A stretch of DNA of 64,000 nt from Lewinellaceae bacterium (lineage in GTDB: Bacteria; Bacteroidota; Bacteroidia; Chitinophagales; Saprospiraceae). The stretch lies in assembly GCA_020636255.1 (NCBI GenBank), contig JACJYE010000009.1, forward strand, positions 186,001-250,000. The letters are read 5' to 3'. How positions within the stretch are numbered: position 1 is the stretch's first letter; every line of letters begins with the position of its first letter. The notes under the pieces are model-generated. The model was not told where the DNA came from. It ran no database searches and saw only the letters and a program-made list of their open reading frames with translations. Of this stretch, positions 45,018 through 53,973 are shown piece by piece. A program made the translations under genes and the position numbers.

Positions 45018-45857
45018 ATGAAGCCTCTCCGAAAAATATACTATCTGATGCCGCCTGCCTGGCGCTTTCTGGCGCGGCGCTTGTACTATCTGCCCGCCGA
45101 CCTGTATGAAGGGCTGAGCGGCCGGCGCGATGCTCTGACCCCACCCATGGGCTTGGTCTACACTGGTTCGGGCGACTTTCGGGCGCAGGGTGAGAAAATG
45201 CTCGGCCAATTCATAGAGCTTGGCGGGCTGCAACCGGGCCACCGGGTGCTGGATGTAGGCAGCGGCATCGGCCGTATCGCCATCCCGCTAACGCAATTTC
45301 TCGACGGGCAGGGTAGCTATGAAGGGTTTGATGTCGTAGCGCGGGGGGTGCGCTGGTGTCGGCGCAACATCAGCAGCCGTTTTCCCAACTTCCACTTTCA
45401 GTACATCAGCCTGGATAACGACCTCTACAGGGCCGGGGGAGGCGATGCCGCTGAATTCCGGTTCCCATACGCGGACGGCGATTTCGATTTTGTCATACTC
45501 ACTTCCGTTTTTACCCACATGCTACCGGCAGAGGTCGCCAACTATCTGCAGCAGATCAGCCGGGTACTGCGGCCGGGCGGCGTCTGTTTTGCGACCTTTT
45601 TCCTATGGAATGAAGAAGCTGCACGGCTGTCACAGGCCAGCCCGGATTTTAACTTCCCCTACAACCGCGGCCATTACAGGCTGATGGATGAACAGGTGCA
45701 ATCGGCCAACGTAGCGTATGAGGAAAACCATCTTCAGCGCACCATGATCGAAGCCGCCGGCCTGGCCATAGAGCAGGCACATTACGGATACTGGCCAGGC
45801 CGGGAAAAGGCAGCGTGTAAGGATTTTCAGGATATCCTGGTTTTGAGGAAAGGGTGA
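45018..45857 (+). CDS. Class I SAM-dependent methyltransferase
   Basis: 279 residues from ATG at 45018, seven bases after the GH3-fusion stop codon; an earlier in-frame ATG at 44943 would overlap that gene. SAM-binding motif I is HRVLDVGSGIGRIAIPLTQF, followed by GSYEGFDVVARGVRWCRRN, then DGDFDFVILTSVFTHMLPAE and ISRVLRPGGVCFATFFLWNE. The N-terminal 60 residues are an extension before the Rossmann-like core. Close spacing suggests translation from the same mRNA as the hydrolase. The methyl acceptor is unknown. Confidence 0.88.
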   Translation: MKPLRKIYYLMPPAWRFLARRLYYLPADLYEGLSGRRDALTPPMGLVYTGSGDFRAQGEKMLGQFIELGGLQPGHRVLDVGSGIGRIAIPLTQFLDGQGSYEGFDVVARGVRWCRRNISSRFPNFHFQYISLDNDLYRAGGGDAAEFRFPYADGDFDFVILTSVFTHMLPAEVANYLQQISRVLRPGGVCFATFFLWNEEAARLSQASPDFNFPYNRGHYRLMDEQVQSANVAYEENHLQRTMIEAAGLAIEQAHYGYWPGREKAACKDFQDILVLRKG

Positions 45858-45884
45858 AAAGTAGCATTACCAGAACGTAGCCCC

Positions 45885-46721
45885 TTACCGCTTCACCACC
45901 TTGCGGCTGACCACTCCTTTCCCATCGCTGGCCTGCAACGAATATACTCCTGCCGGCAGCTGGCTGACATCGAGTACCCGTGTTTGCTCGCCGGCCATTA
46001 CCGATAAGGAGCTGTTCAGCACAGCCTGCCCTTGCAGGTTGGACAATCGCAGCTGATAAACGCCTTGCTCATGCGATTTGATGTGGAGGTACAGATCCGA
46101 AGTTGCGGGGTTGGGGTAAATGGCGAAGGTTTCGAACAGCTCATTGGCCCTGGCCGTACTGCTGACGGTTTCGCTCAGGGTGACAGGCGTGGAAAGGAAG
46201 GACGAGCCATCGCCGTTGGACCCGTTCTGGCCATTGGCGGCGACGACGGCGAGGTAGAACCGCACGTCGCCCGTGCCGGCAGCAGGAGCTTCCCAGTCCA
46301 CTTCAAAGGTATTGGTATTGCTGCGTTTGCTGTGTTCGGGATATTCCCTGCCGTTGAGCGGCGTGATCTGTACATCGGCGCCGGGGTTCTTGAAATCGCC
46401 GGCCTGCAGGTTGGTGGCGCCGGTGAGCGCAACGGCCTGGAAGCCGTACCCGGCAGGGGTGCCCGACGCATTTACAGTAATGCGCACCTTATAGCTTTTG
46501 CCCCCTTCGTACGCGTCCACGGCGAGAGTATCGTCCAGGACTTCCAGCATTGGGCTGGGCGAAAAGGCGCCGGCGCTATGGCAGGCCTGGCATGCGGAGA
46601 TGCTCAGTGGTGAACCCGTACGGTCGAGCCCCTGTACTTCCGCAGGGCCGCCGGAGTTGTTTACCAGTAATAAAGCCAGAGCCATAAAGGCAAAAAGCGT
46701 GTAAACTAACCTGAATTTCAT
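45885..46721 (-). CDS. Choice-of-anchor V domain protein with CxxCH motif and T9SS sorting domain
   Basis: 278 residues from ATG at 46721 (MKFRLVYTLFAFMALALLLV), which gives a proper signal peptide; the frame remains open to 46796. The mature N-terminus carries SACQACHSAGAFSPSP, a single c-type haem-binding CxxCH. It is followed by a Reelin-like beta domain (YKVRITVNASGTPAGYGFQA, TNTFEVDWEAPAAGTGDVRF) matching the choice-of-anchor V group. Residues about 205-278 are a T9SS type A sorting domain (FAIYPNPATSDLYLHIKS to GVVSRKVVKR). It is likely a surface haem protein or a relative that only keeps the motif. It converges with the methyltransferase gene. Confidence 0.85.
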   Translation of the reverse strand: MKFRLVYTLFAFMALALLLVNNSGGPAEVQGLDRTGSPLSISACQACHSAGAFSPSPMLEVLDDTLAVDAYEGGKSYKVRITVNASGTPAGYGFQAVALTGATNLQAGDFKNPGADVQITPLNGREYPEHSKRSNTNTFEVDWEAPAAGTGDVRFYLAVVAANGQNGSNGDGSSFLSTPVTLSETVSSTARANELFETFAIYPNPATSDLYLHIKSHEQGVYQLRLSNLQGQAVLNSSLSVMAGEQTRVLDVSQLPAGVYSLQASDGKGVVSRKVVKR

Positions 46722-46844
46722 AAGACATCGTTTTGGAGGACAAGTAGAGAAAGACTGTTCACTGATGTGATTCATCAACACAACAGCAGACAGCAAAAAG
46801 ACATAAAAGTTTAAACTTTGATCCAGGCAGAATGGAATAATGTC

Positions 46845-47390
46845 TTACAGCAAACCTAATTCGGGATGTTTGCCTTTGGCGCCCTGAAAGTACTGGAGGA
46901 TAAAGCGGAAGTCGGCGTCTTTGTCGCCGGCAGGGTAGAAGGGCTTGCTGATCCTTACCTCCTTTCGCCCCCAGTCGAGCCGGCCCATAACGATGGGCGC
47001 CCTGGAGCCGAGAGCGATGTAATAGAACCCTGTTTTTAGCTCGCTCACTTTCTTGCGGGTGCCTTCCGGGGCGATGCAGATGGCGAACTGTTGCTTGTGT
47101 TCAAAAATATCTACGACGGAATCGACATAATTGGTACTTCGGGAGCGGTCGACGGGATAACCTCCCAGCCATCGGAACAGCCAGCCAAAGGGTGGTTTGA
47201 AGAGCGAGGACTTGCCCACGTATTTAATGTCGAGGCCCAGGGCGCTGCGCGCCAGCAGGCCCAGTGGGAAATCCCAGTTGGACGTATGGGGGATGGCAAT
47301 GAAGACATACTTTTCCGGCAGTTGATCGTATTCCGGCACGATCTTCCAGCCCAATAGTGTGAGGATAAACCTGCTAATAGTGCTGAACAT
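46845..47390 (-). CDS. 1-acyl-sn-glycerol-3-phosphate acyltransferase-like protein
   Basis: 181 residues from ATG at 47390 (MFSTISRFILTLLGWKIVPE); the frame opens at 47426. The PlsC block I is IAIPHTSNWDFPLGLL (HxxxxD). Block II region reads KYVGKSSLFKPPFGWLFRWL, then GGYPVDRSRSTNYVDSVVDI. Block III is CIAPEGTRKKVSELKTGFYY. The catalytic dyad and the substrate-binding EGTR are intact. It is shorter than typical PlsC (about 240) and belongs to the short Bacteroidota group; glycerophospholipid synthesis is the likely role, although other acyl acceptors are possible. Confidence 0.85.
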   Translation of the reverse strand: MFSTISRFILTLLGWKIVPEYDQLPEKYVFIAIPHTSNWDFPLGLLARSALGLDIKYVGKSSLFKPPFGWLFRWLGGYPVDRSRSTNYVDSVVDIFEHKQQFAICIAPEGTRKKVSELKTGFYYIALGSRAPIVMGRLDWGRKEVRISKPFYPAGDKDADFRFILQYFQGAKGKHPELGLL

Positions 47391-47655
47391 ACTTTGATCC
47401 TGCTTTACGCTGGCGGAGGAGGGCAACAGCCCACCCAGCTATGTGCCAGTAAATTACGAATTTTTCCGATTTGTATAGCCGGCGCAACATCCGGCCTCGG
47501 CTTTCGTATATATTGCAGTACCGCCAGGCTCGTTCAGGCCGGAAGAAAAACCTTATTTTGCGCATCCGGCACGGAGAAGTGGCCATAGAGCCGCCGCGGC
47601 GTCTCAGGCAGTAAAATATAGCCATTGAAAGGCATCCCAAAAATCAACAGGCACT

Positions 47656-49992
47656 TTGAAAAGAACTATCTTTTTTTCTTTAATACTGGCAATGGGCCTT
47701 CCCCTTATGGCACAGCGCCCGGGTGTTTCACCGGAGGCCCCCCCGCCATTGGAGCTGATCTTCTCCCTGGACGGCGGTTTTTATCCGGATGCTGTGTCTG
47801 TTGAGGTTACGTCGCCCGGAGCCGAAGTGTTTTATACGGCCGACGGGTCGCTGCCCACCCGCAATGCCACGTCTTTCCGGCGCGCTGTCCGGATCGACAA
47901 GACGACTATACTGCGCGTCATAGCCTTTCACCCCGATGGGCGGCAGAGCCCGGTGGTGAGCCAGACCTATTTGATCGGTGAGCCGCCTACCCGTTTTGAC
48001 GTCGTTTCCATCGGCATTACCCCCGATTTTTTGTTCAACCCACAGCAGGGCCTTTTTATGCTGGGAAGTAATGTGATCGATACGCTTTGGAAAAAACCGG
48101 GGGCGAATTTCTGGAGCAGGCGGGAGTTGCCGGCCAATGTCGAGATATACGAACCGGACGGCCGCTGTGTGTACCGCAGCATGTCGGGTTTTCGGCTGTT
48201 CGGCGGCATGAGCCGGCTTTTTCCACAAAAATCCATTGCCCTGGTAGCCCGCAACATGTATGGGGAAAAGCGGATCAAGCATAAGATCTTCGGCAAAGAC
48301 GGGGCTGACAAATTCAAGTTCCTGGTGCTGCGCAACTCGGGCAGCGATTTCGGCAAGACCCAGTTCCGGGATGCTTTGATGTCGGAGATGGTCGACGGCT
48401 GGGATATCGACAAGCAGGATTACCGGCCGGCCCATGTGTACATCAACGGCAAGTATTGGGGCATTTACAACATCCGGGAAAAGGTGAACCGCTTCTTTAT
48501 CGAATCCCACAATGAAGGGGTGGACGCCGACAGCATCGACCTGATCGAGCACCGCTTTACCCGCAAGCGCGGCAGCGCCCAGCACTACTTCCGGCTGCTT
48601 AAGTACCTGGAAGAGCACGATCTGTCGGACCCCGCCAATTACGCCTATGTGAACACCCAGATGGATGTCGAAAACTTTATGGATTACGAGGCTGCCCAGA
48701 TCTATTTCGACAACCAGGACGCCGGCGGGAACATCAAATACTGGCGCCCTCAGACGCCTGACGGGCGCTGGCGGTGGATACTTTATGATACGGACTGGGG
48801 CTTCGGCCTGCACAGCCGTTATGCTTATCGCAACAATAGCCTGGCCTTTCATACCGAACCCAACGGCCCGGCCTGGCCCAACCCGCCCTGGAGCACTTTC
48901 CTGCTGCGCAAGTTGCTGGAGAACGCTGATTTCCGCCGCGCTTTCGTCAACCGCTTCGCCGACCGGCTCAACACCTGTTTCTCGGAAGAGCAGTCTGTCG
49001 CCCTGGTGGATTCATTCTATCAGGCCTACCTGCCGGAAATCCCACGCCACCTCGAGCGCTGGAACCTCAGCCGCAGCAACTGGGAAGATGAGGTCTCCAT
49101 TGTGCGCACTTTCGCCAGGGAACGGCCGGCCTATATGCGTATGCACCTCATGGAGCGGTTCCATACCGGCCCGCAGCACCGCTTTGTCGTGAGCACCAAT
49201 GAGGGTGGGCGGCTGCTCATCAACGACAACATCTCCGTGAGCAACGACTCGCTGGAGGTTACCTATTTTGAGCGCTATCCCATCAAACTGCGCGTCGTGG
49301 CGCATCATGGCTACCGTTTCTCGCACTGGGAAGGCATCGATGCCGACGAGACGCTGCGCGAGCTCACCCTGGCGCCCAATAGAGGCATCCGCCAGATCCG
49401 CGCCGTTTTTGAGCGCTTTACCCACCCCCTGGAAGGCAAGCTGGTGATCAACGAGATATGCCCGAAAAACGGCAAGGCCGGCGACTGGATCGAGCTGTTC
49501 AACGCTTCCAACAACAGGGTGCCGCTCAAAGACTGGACGCTGGGCGACCTGAAGCGCAACGAATACCGTTTCCCCGAAGTGTACATCGCCCCGAACGACT
49601 ACCTGGTCATCAGCCGGGATTCCGCCCGCTTTGTCCAGGCCTACCCCAAGGCCTACAATGTGATCGGCGGCCTGCCTTTTGGCCTGAACAAACGCAGAGA
49701 GAGCCTGGGCCTGTACTCCATCCTGGGCGCTATGGTCGACAGCATCGCCTACGAAGTGCCGCCGCTTGATACGGCCTTTACGCTCAACCTGCTGCTGCCC
49801 TACCTCGACAACAGCGAGGCCGACAACTGGGAGGTACGCCTGGGCGACGGTTCGCCCAATGCCGCCAACCCCTACTATGTAGAGAGCCGGGTGCGCGTCG
49901 CACAGGAGCAATGGGTACAGATGGGCATTGCCGCCGGTGTGCTCCTGCTGGGGCTTATACTGCTGGCCCTGCGGCATAGGGGGGTGTTGTAG
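47656..49992 (+). CDS. CotH kinase family surface protein with chitobiase-type and lamin-tail-like domains
   Basis: 778 residues from a TTG start at 47656. No ATG lies between the upstream in-frame stop and the signal peptide (KRTIFFSLILAMGLPLMAQ), so TTG is the natural start. Residues about 35-105 form a chitobiase/hexosaminidase C-terminal-like module (SPGAEVFYTADGSLPTRNAT). The CotH domain (about 115-500) includes FRLFGGMSRLFPQKSIALVA, VLRNSGSDFGKTQFRDALMS and RWILYDTDWGFGLHSRY with the Asp pair of CotH kinases. Residues about 595-715 are a lamin-tail-like domain (KLVINEICPKNGKAGDWIEL). It ends in a transmembrane helix (about 755-775) and not in a T9SS domain, suggesting membrane anchoring. 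CotH kinases phosphorylate secreted proteins. Confidence 0.88.
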   Translation: MKRTIFFSLILAMGLPLMAQRPGVSPEAPPPLELIFSLDGGFYPDAVSVEVTSPGAEVFYTADGSLPTRNATSFRRAVRIDKTTILRVIAFHPDGRQSPVVSQTYLIGEPPTRFDVVSIGITPDFLFNPQQGLFMLGSNVIDTLWKKPGANFWSRRELPANVEIYEPDGRCVYRSMSGFRLFGGMSRLFPQKSIALVARNMYGEKRIKHKIFGKDGADKFKFLVLRNSGSDFGKTQFRDALMSEMVDGWDIDKQDYRPAHVYINGKYWGIYNIREKVNRFFIESHNEGVDADSIDLIEHRFTRKRGSAQHYFRLLKYLEEHDLSDPANYAYVNTQMDVENFMDYEAAQIYFDNQDAGGNIKYWRPQTPDGRWRWILYDTDWGFGLHSRYAYRNNSLAFHTEPNGPAWPNPPWSTFLLRKLLENADFRRAFVNRFADRLNTCFSEEQSVALVDSFYQAYLPEIPRHLERWNLSRSNWEDEVSIVRTFARERPAYMRMHLMERFHTGPQHRFVVSTNEGGRLLINDNISVSNDSLEVTYFERYPIKLRVVAHHGYRFSHWEGIDADETLRELTLAPNRGIRQIRAVFERFTHPLEGKLVINEICPKNGKAGDWIELFNASNNRVPLKDWTLGDLKRNEYRFPEVYIAPNDYLVISRDSARFVQAYPKAYNVIGGLPFGLNKRRESLGLYSILGAMVDSIAYEVPPLDTAFTLNLLLPYLDNSEADNWEVRLGDGSPNAANPYYVESRVRVAQEQWVQMGIAAGVLLLGLILLALRHRGVL

Positions 49993-50068
49993 CGTAACTA
50001 TGTGCTGCATCGTTCAAAGAGACTTATTAATTTCCCTGTATCAAGGCAAATATGGGGCTACATGGGCA

Positions 50069-50254
50069 ATGGGGCAAAAGATGTTTATAAGCCCGATAAA
50101 TGGGAAGAAATTAATGGAGAAATATTTGGGCATTAAATACCAGAGCGAAAGGGTCTATTACTTGTTGAAGGAATCGGACTATGCGATCGAATCAATAGAA
50201 ATAGCAAAACGCAGATTAGAAAAAGAGGGCAAAGGGGCCGTTCGGAGCCGGTAG
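50069..50254 (+). CDS. Short AT-rich open frame, possible gene remnant
   Basis: 61 residues from ATG at 50069, e.g. KLMEKYLGIKYQSERVYYLL and ESIEIAKRRLEKEGKGAV. The amino-acid composition is protein-like and helical, and the base composition is more AT-rich than the flanking genes. The frame stays open upstream, overlapping the end of the CotH gene, but that part is not protein-like. The family was not recognised. It may be a small gene, or the tail of an otherwise lost one. Confidence 0.35.
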   Translation: MGQKMFISPINGKKLMEKYLGIKYQSERVYYLLKESDYAIESIEIAKRRLEKEGKGAVRSR

Positions 50255-50256
50255 CG

Positions 50257-52212
50257 CTATGCTCCCAGCAGCGGATTCCTTACCAGCAGCGTCACCAGTC
50301 GGGTAGCCCAGTCGTCGCCGGCAAATTGGAAGGTGGGAGTAGGGGTGTTGCTGCGGGTTTCTTTGTCAGATTGTGCTTCAGGCGCGGGAAGAGCAGGCTG
50401 CTCGAAACGGCTGGCGTCAAATTCCTCCGTGCTGATGATCAGCTTGAAATAGGCCGGGCTAAAGGGTATTCTGAATGCTTCAACCTGTTTGGGAAAGTCC
50501 AGCTCAATATCATCGCCTTCGAAGGCCCAGGCTTCCTGCCCCGGCTCCAGGAGGATCACCGTATCGCCCAGCATTTGGGGGTACACCTGGAAGTTGAGCG
50601 AGAGAAAGAGCAGGGAAACGTAGAGCGGGCGATCGTACCGGTTGGTGAGCCTCAGGCGCAGCCTGCCGCTCCATTCCCCGTTTTTCCATTCGTACTCCGT
50701 TATTAATTCATCCCCTTCGAGGGCCAGCGGCTCCATAGCGCCCTCGGGCCGGATGCGGAAAAAATCCATGGCCACCGGATGCTCGTGGAACAGGTAACTG
50801 TCCGGGTTGTACAGCGATCTGATGAACGACCAGCGGGCGATATGCCGAAGGTAGGCGGCCACCTTCCCGGTATCGTTCCACGGAATGGGGCGGGTGAGCG
50901 GCTGGGCGGGCGCTCCCGGGCTTGTGATCAGAAAGCAACCGCTATCGGCCCTGACGACATAGCCGGCCGTTCCGGCGGCCACCAGGCCGAAAGCCTGTTC
51001 CTTATTCAGCGCTGCTTTCAGCGGGGCCAGCACCTCGGGTGGGCCATCCAAAGCGATATTCAGTTTTTGGGACAGCAGGCCGCTACCCTGCATTTCGGCC
51101 TTATACACTTCGCCGGCTTCGAGTTGGCCGGCCATTTCGGGGCTGAAGTGCAGGATAGCGTAGTTGGGATGGATGGCCCCTATCCTGGCCCTGGCCTCTG
51201 TGCCGCTGCCCACCGCCTGCACCCTGATCTCCTGTACCGATTCGTTGAGGCCGTGCATGGCGCCGAGATCCAGTATCCAGCCCAGTGATCCGTCGTAGGT
51301 GACGTTGCCGTTGAGAGAACCGCCAGAAACGGCCCTGCCCAGAAAGCCCTGGAACAAGGCCCCATCACTTTGCCCGGCGGCATAAAACTGCGGGGATTGC
51401 CCGAACACGGGGCCGAGCTGAAAGCGAAGGCGGTAGGCCAGGTCGTAGTACGTGATCCGGCTATCGGTGGCCCGCAGCAGTTGGAGCAACCCTTTTGTAA
51501 AGGCGCCGCTGCCGTCTTTTTCGTAGGCCGACTGGTTGCTCCGGCAGGCGGCGAGCTGGATGTGGGGGCCGATGGGTAAAACTTCCGGCAGGGGGCGGGT
51601 TTTCAGCTGTTCGGGAGAAATCGCTTCTGCGAACAGGAACTGCTCCCATGGCCGTGCGGGGCAGGCCTTGGACAGGCGCGGCGGGTGATACCGCCGCTGG
51701 CGGATACCCTGCTGCAACAAAGCGACGTGATCGTTGCGGGTATTGTCGCCGGCGTGGCAGCAGTCGAAGATCGTCACGATATTGGCCCCTTTCCGGGAGA
51801 GCTGATGAATGAGGTACCGCAACTCTTTATCGGCTAAAAGGTTGTATGTAGCGCCGCCTTCCACTTCCAGGATGCTATCGTAGCAGACGAGCGCCTCCAG
51901 CTTGCCGTCCGTTTCGAAACGCCAGAGGCCGGGGCCGGCTTCTTCCTGCGTGCCATGGCCAGAGTAGTAGAACAGCGCGGTATCGCCGGGCCCTGCCTGG
52001 CCCAGGAAGGACTGGAACCCTTGAACGATGCCAGCTTTAGTGGCAGCCTCGTCTTTGAGCAGCTGCAGGCTGAGCTGGAAATCGGAAGTACTTTCCTGCA
52101 GGTATGCTGCTATCTGGCCGACATCGTCGGTGCAGCCCGCCAGCGGAGGTACGGGGGGGCGATACTGGCCGATCCCGGCTAAAAGCGCATAGAGCCTGGG
52201 TTTCTGTTGCAT
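50257..52212 (-). CDS. Caspase family (C14, metacaspase-like) protein
   Basis: 651 residues. The peptidase domain (about 5-280) starts RLYALLAGIGQYRPPVPPLA, with the catalytic His in ALFYYSGHGTQ (His86) and the catalytic Cys in IVTIFDCCHAGDNTRND (Cys151 or Cys152). The remaining 370 residues show beta-rich segments (about 300-390 and 480-600) but no family I recognise. There is no signal peptide, so it should be cytoplasmic. Metacaspase-type enzymes usually cut after Arg or Lys and are calcium-activated or self-processed. It is divergent from the KirBac gene. A signalling or regulated-death role is speculative. Confidence 0.88.
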   Translation of the reverse strand: MQQKPRLYALLAGIGQYRPPVPPLAGCTDDVGQIAAYLQESTSDFQLSLQLLKDEAATKAGIVQGFQSFLGQAGPGDTALFYYSGHGTQEEAGPGLWRFETDGKLEALVCYDSILEVEGGATYNLLADKELRYLIHQLSRKGANIVTIFDCCHAGDNTRNDHVALLQQGIRQRRYHPPRLSKACPARPWEQFLFAEAISPEQLKTRPLPEVLPIGPHIQLAACRSNQSAYEKDGSGAFTKGLLQLLRATDSRITYYDLAYRLRFQLGPVFGQSPQFYAAGQSDGALFQGFLGRAVSGGSLNGNVTYDGSLGWILDLGAMHGLNESVQEIRVQAVGSGTEARARIGAIHPNYAILHFSPEMAGQLEAGEVYKAEMQGSGLLSQKLNIALDGPPEVLAPLKAALNKEQAFGLVAAGTAGYVVRADSGCFLITSPGAPAQPLTRPIPWNDTGKVAAYLRHIARWSFIRSLYNPDSYLFHEHPVAMDFFRIRPEGAMEPLALEGDELITEYEWKNGEWSGRLRLRLTNRYDRPLYVSLLFLSLNFQVYPQMLGDTVILLEPGQEAWAFEGDDIELDFPKQVEAFRIPFSPAYFKLIISTEEFDASRFEQPALPAPEAQSDKETRSNTPTPTFQFAGDDWATRLVTLLVRNPLLGA

Positions 52213-52317
52213 CGTATGGGCCGGTTTAGTATTTCAGTGAAGGAATTGTAATAGTTGCTGAATATCTAAAGTTAATGAGGATATCGGAATTCAAAAGCCC
52301 ATGTTTATCTTAACCGT

Positions 52318-53295
52318 ATGAAGTTATCGGATATCACCTCTTCTTTGGGCCGCAGCCGCCGGGGCAAGCAGTCGGAAAAGGACAACGACCTGGGGTTCGG
52401 CACCAATATCACCACCTATGGTGAGCGGCTCATCAACCCCGATGGTTCGTTCAATATCGTCCGCCGCGGCGTATCCAACTGGCGGCCGTACCAGGACCTG
52501 GTAGAAATGAGCTGGCTGCGCTTCTTCGGGGTGATCGTGGCCTTTTATATCCTGGTCAATAGCTTTTTCGCCTTGCTGTTCGTTGCTGCGGGTGTCGATT
52601 CGCTGTCGGGCGTAAACCCCGGAGGCTCGCTGGGGCGCGATTTTGCCTCGGCCTTTTTTTTCAGCGTGCAGACCTTCACGACGGTAGGTTATGGCGCAAT
52701 GAGCCCCAACGGCGTATGGGCCAACATCGTTGCTTCAGTCGTAGCGCTGGTGGGCCTGATGTCCTTTGCGCTGGCCACCGGCTTGTTCTTTGCCCGTTTT
52801 TCGCGGCCGAAGGCCAGCATACTGTTCAGCGACAAGGCCGTGATACGGCCATACAAGGACACGCCCTACCTCAGTTTTCAGTTTCAGATCGTCAATGAGC
52901 GCAACAATAAGCTCATCAACGTGTCGGCGCGGCTGACCGTGTCGTGGGTCGAAAACCTGGACGGCGTGAAGACGCGGCGTTTCGCCAACCTGGAGCTGGA
53001 GCGCGATCAGGTTTTGCTCTTTCCGCTCAACTGGGTGGTCGTGCACGTCATCAACAAGGAAAGCCCGCTTTGGGGCCGGGCCGAACAGGAAATAAAGGAC
53101 ATGCAGCCAGAGTTCCTCGCCCTGATACAGGCCTATGACGATACTTTTGCCCAGGAGGTGCACGCCAACGGGTCGTATACCAGCCGGGAGATCCATTGGA
53201 ACCGCCGGTTCGAGCGGATGTACTACCCCCAGGGCGTTTATACGGTACTCGAACTGGGCCGCCTGCACGATGTGGCCGAGCTGGAGGAGGAGTGA
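52318..53295 (+). CDS. Inward rectifier potassium channel (KirBac type)
   Basis: 325 residues. An N-terminal cytoplasmic segment (slide helix region around RPYQDLVEMSWLRFF) leads into TM1 (about 68-92). The pore loop has SVQTFTTVGYGAMSPNG with the TVGYG selectivity filter near residue 122. TM2 (about 138-160) contains IVASVVALVGLMSFALATGL. The cytoplasmic Ig-like domain follows from about 165 (RPKASILFSDKAVIRPYKDT, FPLNWVVVHVINKESPLWG). All Kir landmarks are present and the length is normal. It conducts K+ across the inner membrane; gating by lipids or other ligands cannot be read here. Confidence 0.95.
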   Translation: MKLSDITSSLGRSRRGKQSEKDNDLGFGTNITTYGERLINPDGSFNIVRRGVSNWRPYQDLVEMSWLRFFGVIVAFYILVNSFFALLFVAAGVDSLSGVNPGGSLGRDFASAFFFSVQTFTTVGYGAMSPNGVWANIVASVVALVGLMSFALATGLFFARFSRPKASILFSDKAVIRPYKDTPYLSFQFQIVNERNNKLINVSARLTVSWVENLDGVKTRRFANLELERDQVLLFPLNWVVVHVINKESPLWGRAEQEIKDMQPEFLALIQAYDDTFAQEVHANGSYTSREIHWNRRFERMYYPQGVYTVLELGRLHDVAELEEE

Positions 53296-53387
53296 GGCTG
53301 AATGCTGAGGTGTGCCGTTTGATATAAAAAAACAACCAGGATTAAACCCGTCGGGCGTTTTGGTGTCCAAAGGGCTAAACACACAAT

Positions 53388-53948
53388 TTGCAGACGCCAT
53401 TGACAGCAATTTCGGAAGAACAGATATTAAAGTTGCTGGATGAGCCACGCACTTTTGAGCAGGGGTTTCGCTATCTGATGGAGCAGTATCAGGAGCGGCT
53501 GTACTGGCATGTGCGGCGGTTGGCCCTCGGCCATGAAGACGCCAATGACGTGTTGCAGAATTGTTTTATCAAAGTTTACCGCGGCATTCAGAATTTCGAA
53601 GGGAAATCCAGGTTGTATACCTGGCTTTACCGGATAGCTACCAATGAGGCCATTACCTTTCTGAACCAGAAAAAGCGGCGGGTTGCCGCCTCGCTGGAAG
53701 AGGGGGAAGGGCAGCTGGCCCGGCAGCTGAAAGCGGACCCATATTTTGACGGCGATGAGCTGCAGCGCCGCCTGTTGATGGCCCTGGAAACCTTGCCTGA
53801 AAAGCAACGGCTTGTATTTCAGATGCGCTATTTCGACGAACTTAGTTACCAGGAGATGTCTGACGTGCTTGATACGTCGGTGGGGGCCCTGAAAGCCTCC
53901 TTTCACCATGCCGTCAGGAAGGTCGAGGCCTATATCCGGGGGGAATGA
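53388..53948 (+). CDS. ECF-type RNA polymerase sigma factor
   Basis: 186 residues counted from TTG at 53388; another in-frame TTG at 53400 is possible, and no ATG precedes the conserved core. Region 2 is QERLYWHVRRLALGHEDAND with VLQNCFIKVYRGIQNFEGKS and KLYTWLYRIATNEAITFLN-like RLYTWLYRIATNEAITFLNQ. Region 4 is ETLPEKQRLVFQMRYFDELS with YQEMSDVLDTSVGALKASFH. It is first in a three-gene set with a membrane protein (53974) and a Spy-like protein (54538), the usual arrangement of an envelope-stress sigma factor with its regulator. Spacing to the next gene is 25 bases. Confidence 0.93.
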   Translation: MQTPLTAISEEQILKLLDEPRTFEQGFRYLMEQYQERLYWHVRRLALGHEDANDVLQNCFIKVYRGIQNFEGKSRLYTWLYRIATNEAITFLNQKKRRVAASLEEGEGQLARQLKADPYFDGDELQRRLLMALETLPEKQRLVFQMRYFDELSYQEMSDVLDTSVGALKASFHHAVRKVEAYIRGE

Positions 53949-53973
53949 CGGGCTGCCGCGAAAAAACGATAAG

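Noticed and set aside
47374..47640. 88-residue minus-strand frame between the acyltransferase and CotH genes
   Set aside because: Composition is not protein-like (Arg/Trp/Cys-rich), it overlaps the acyltransferase start and has no motif.
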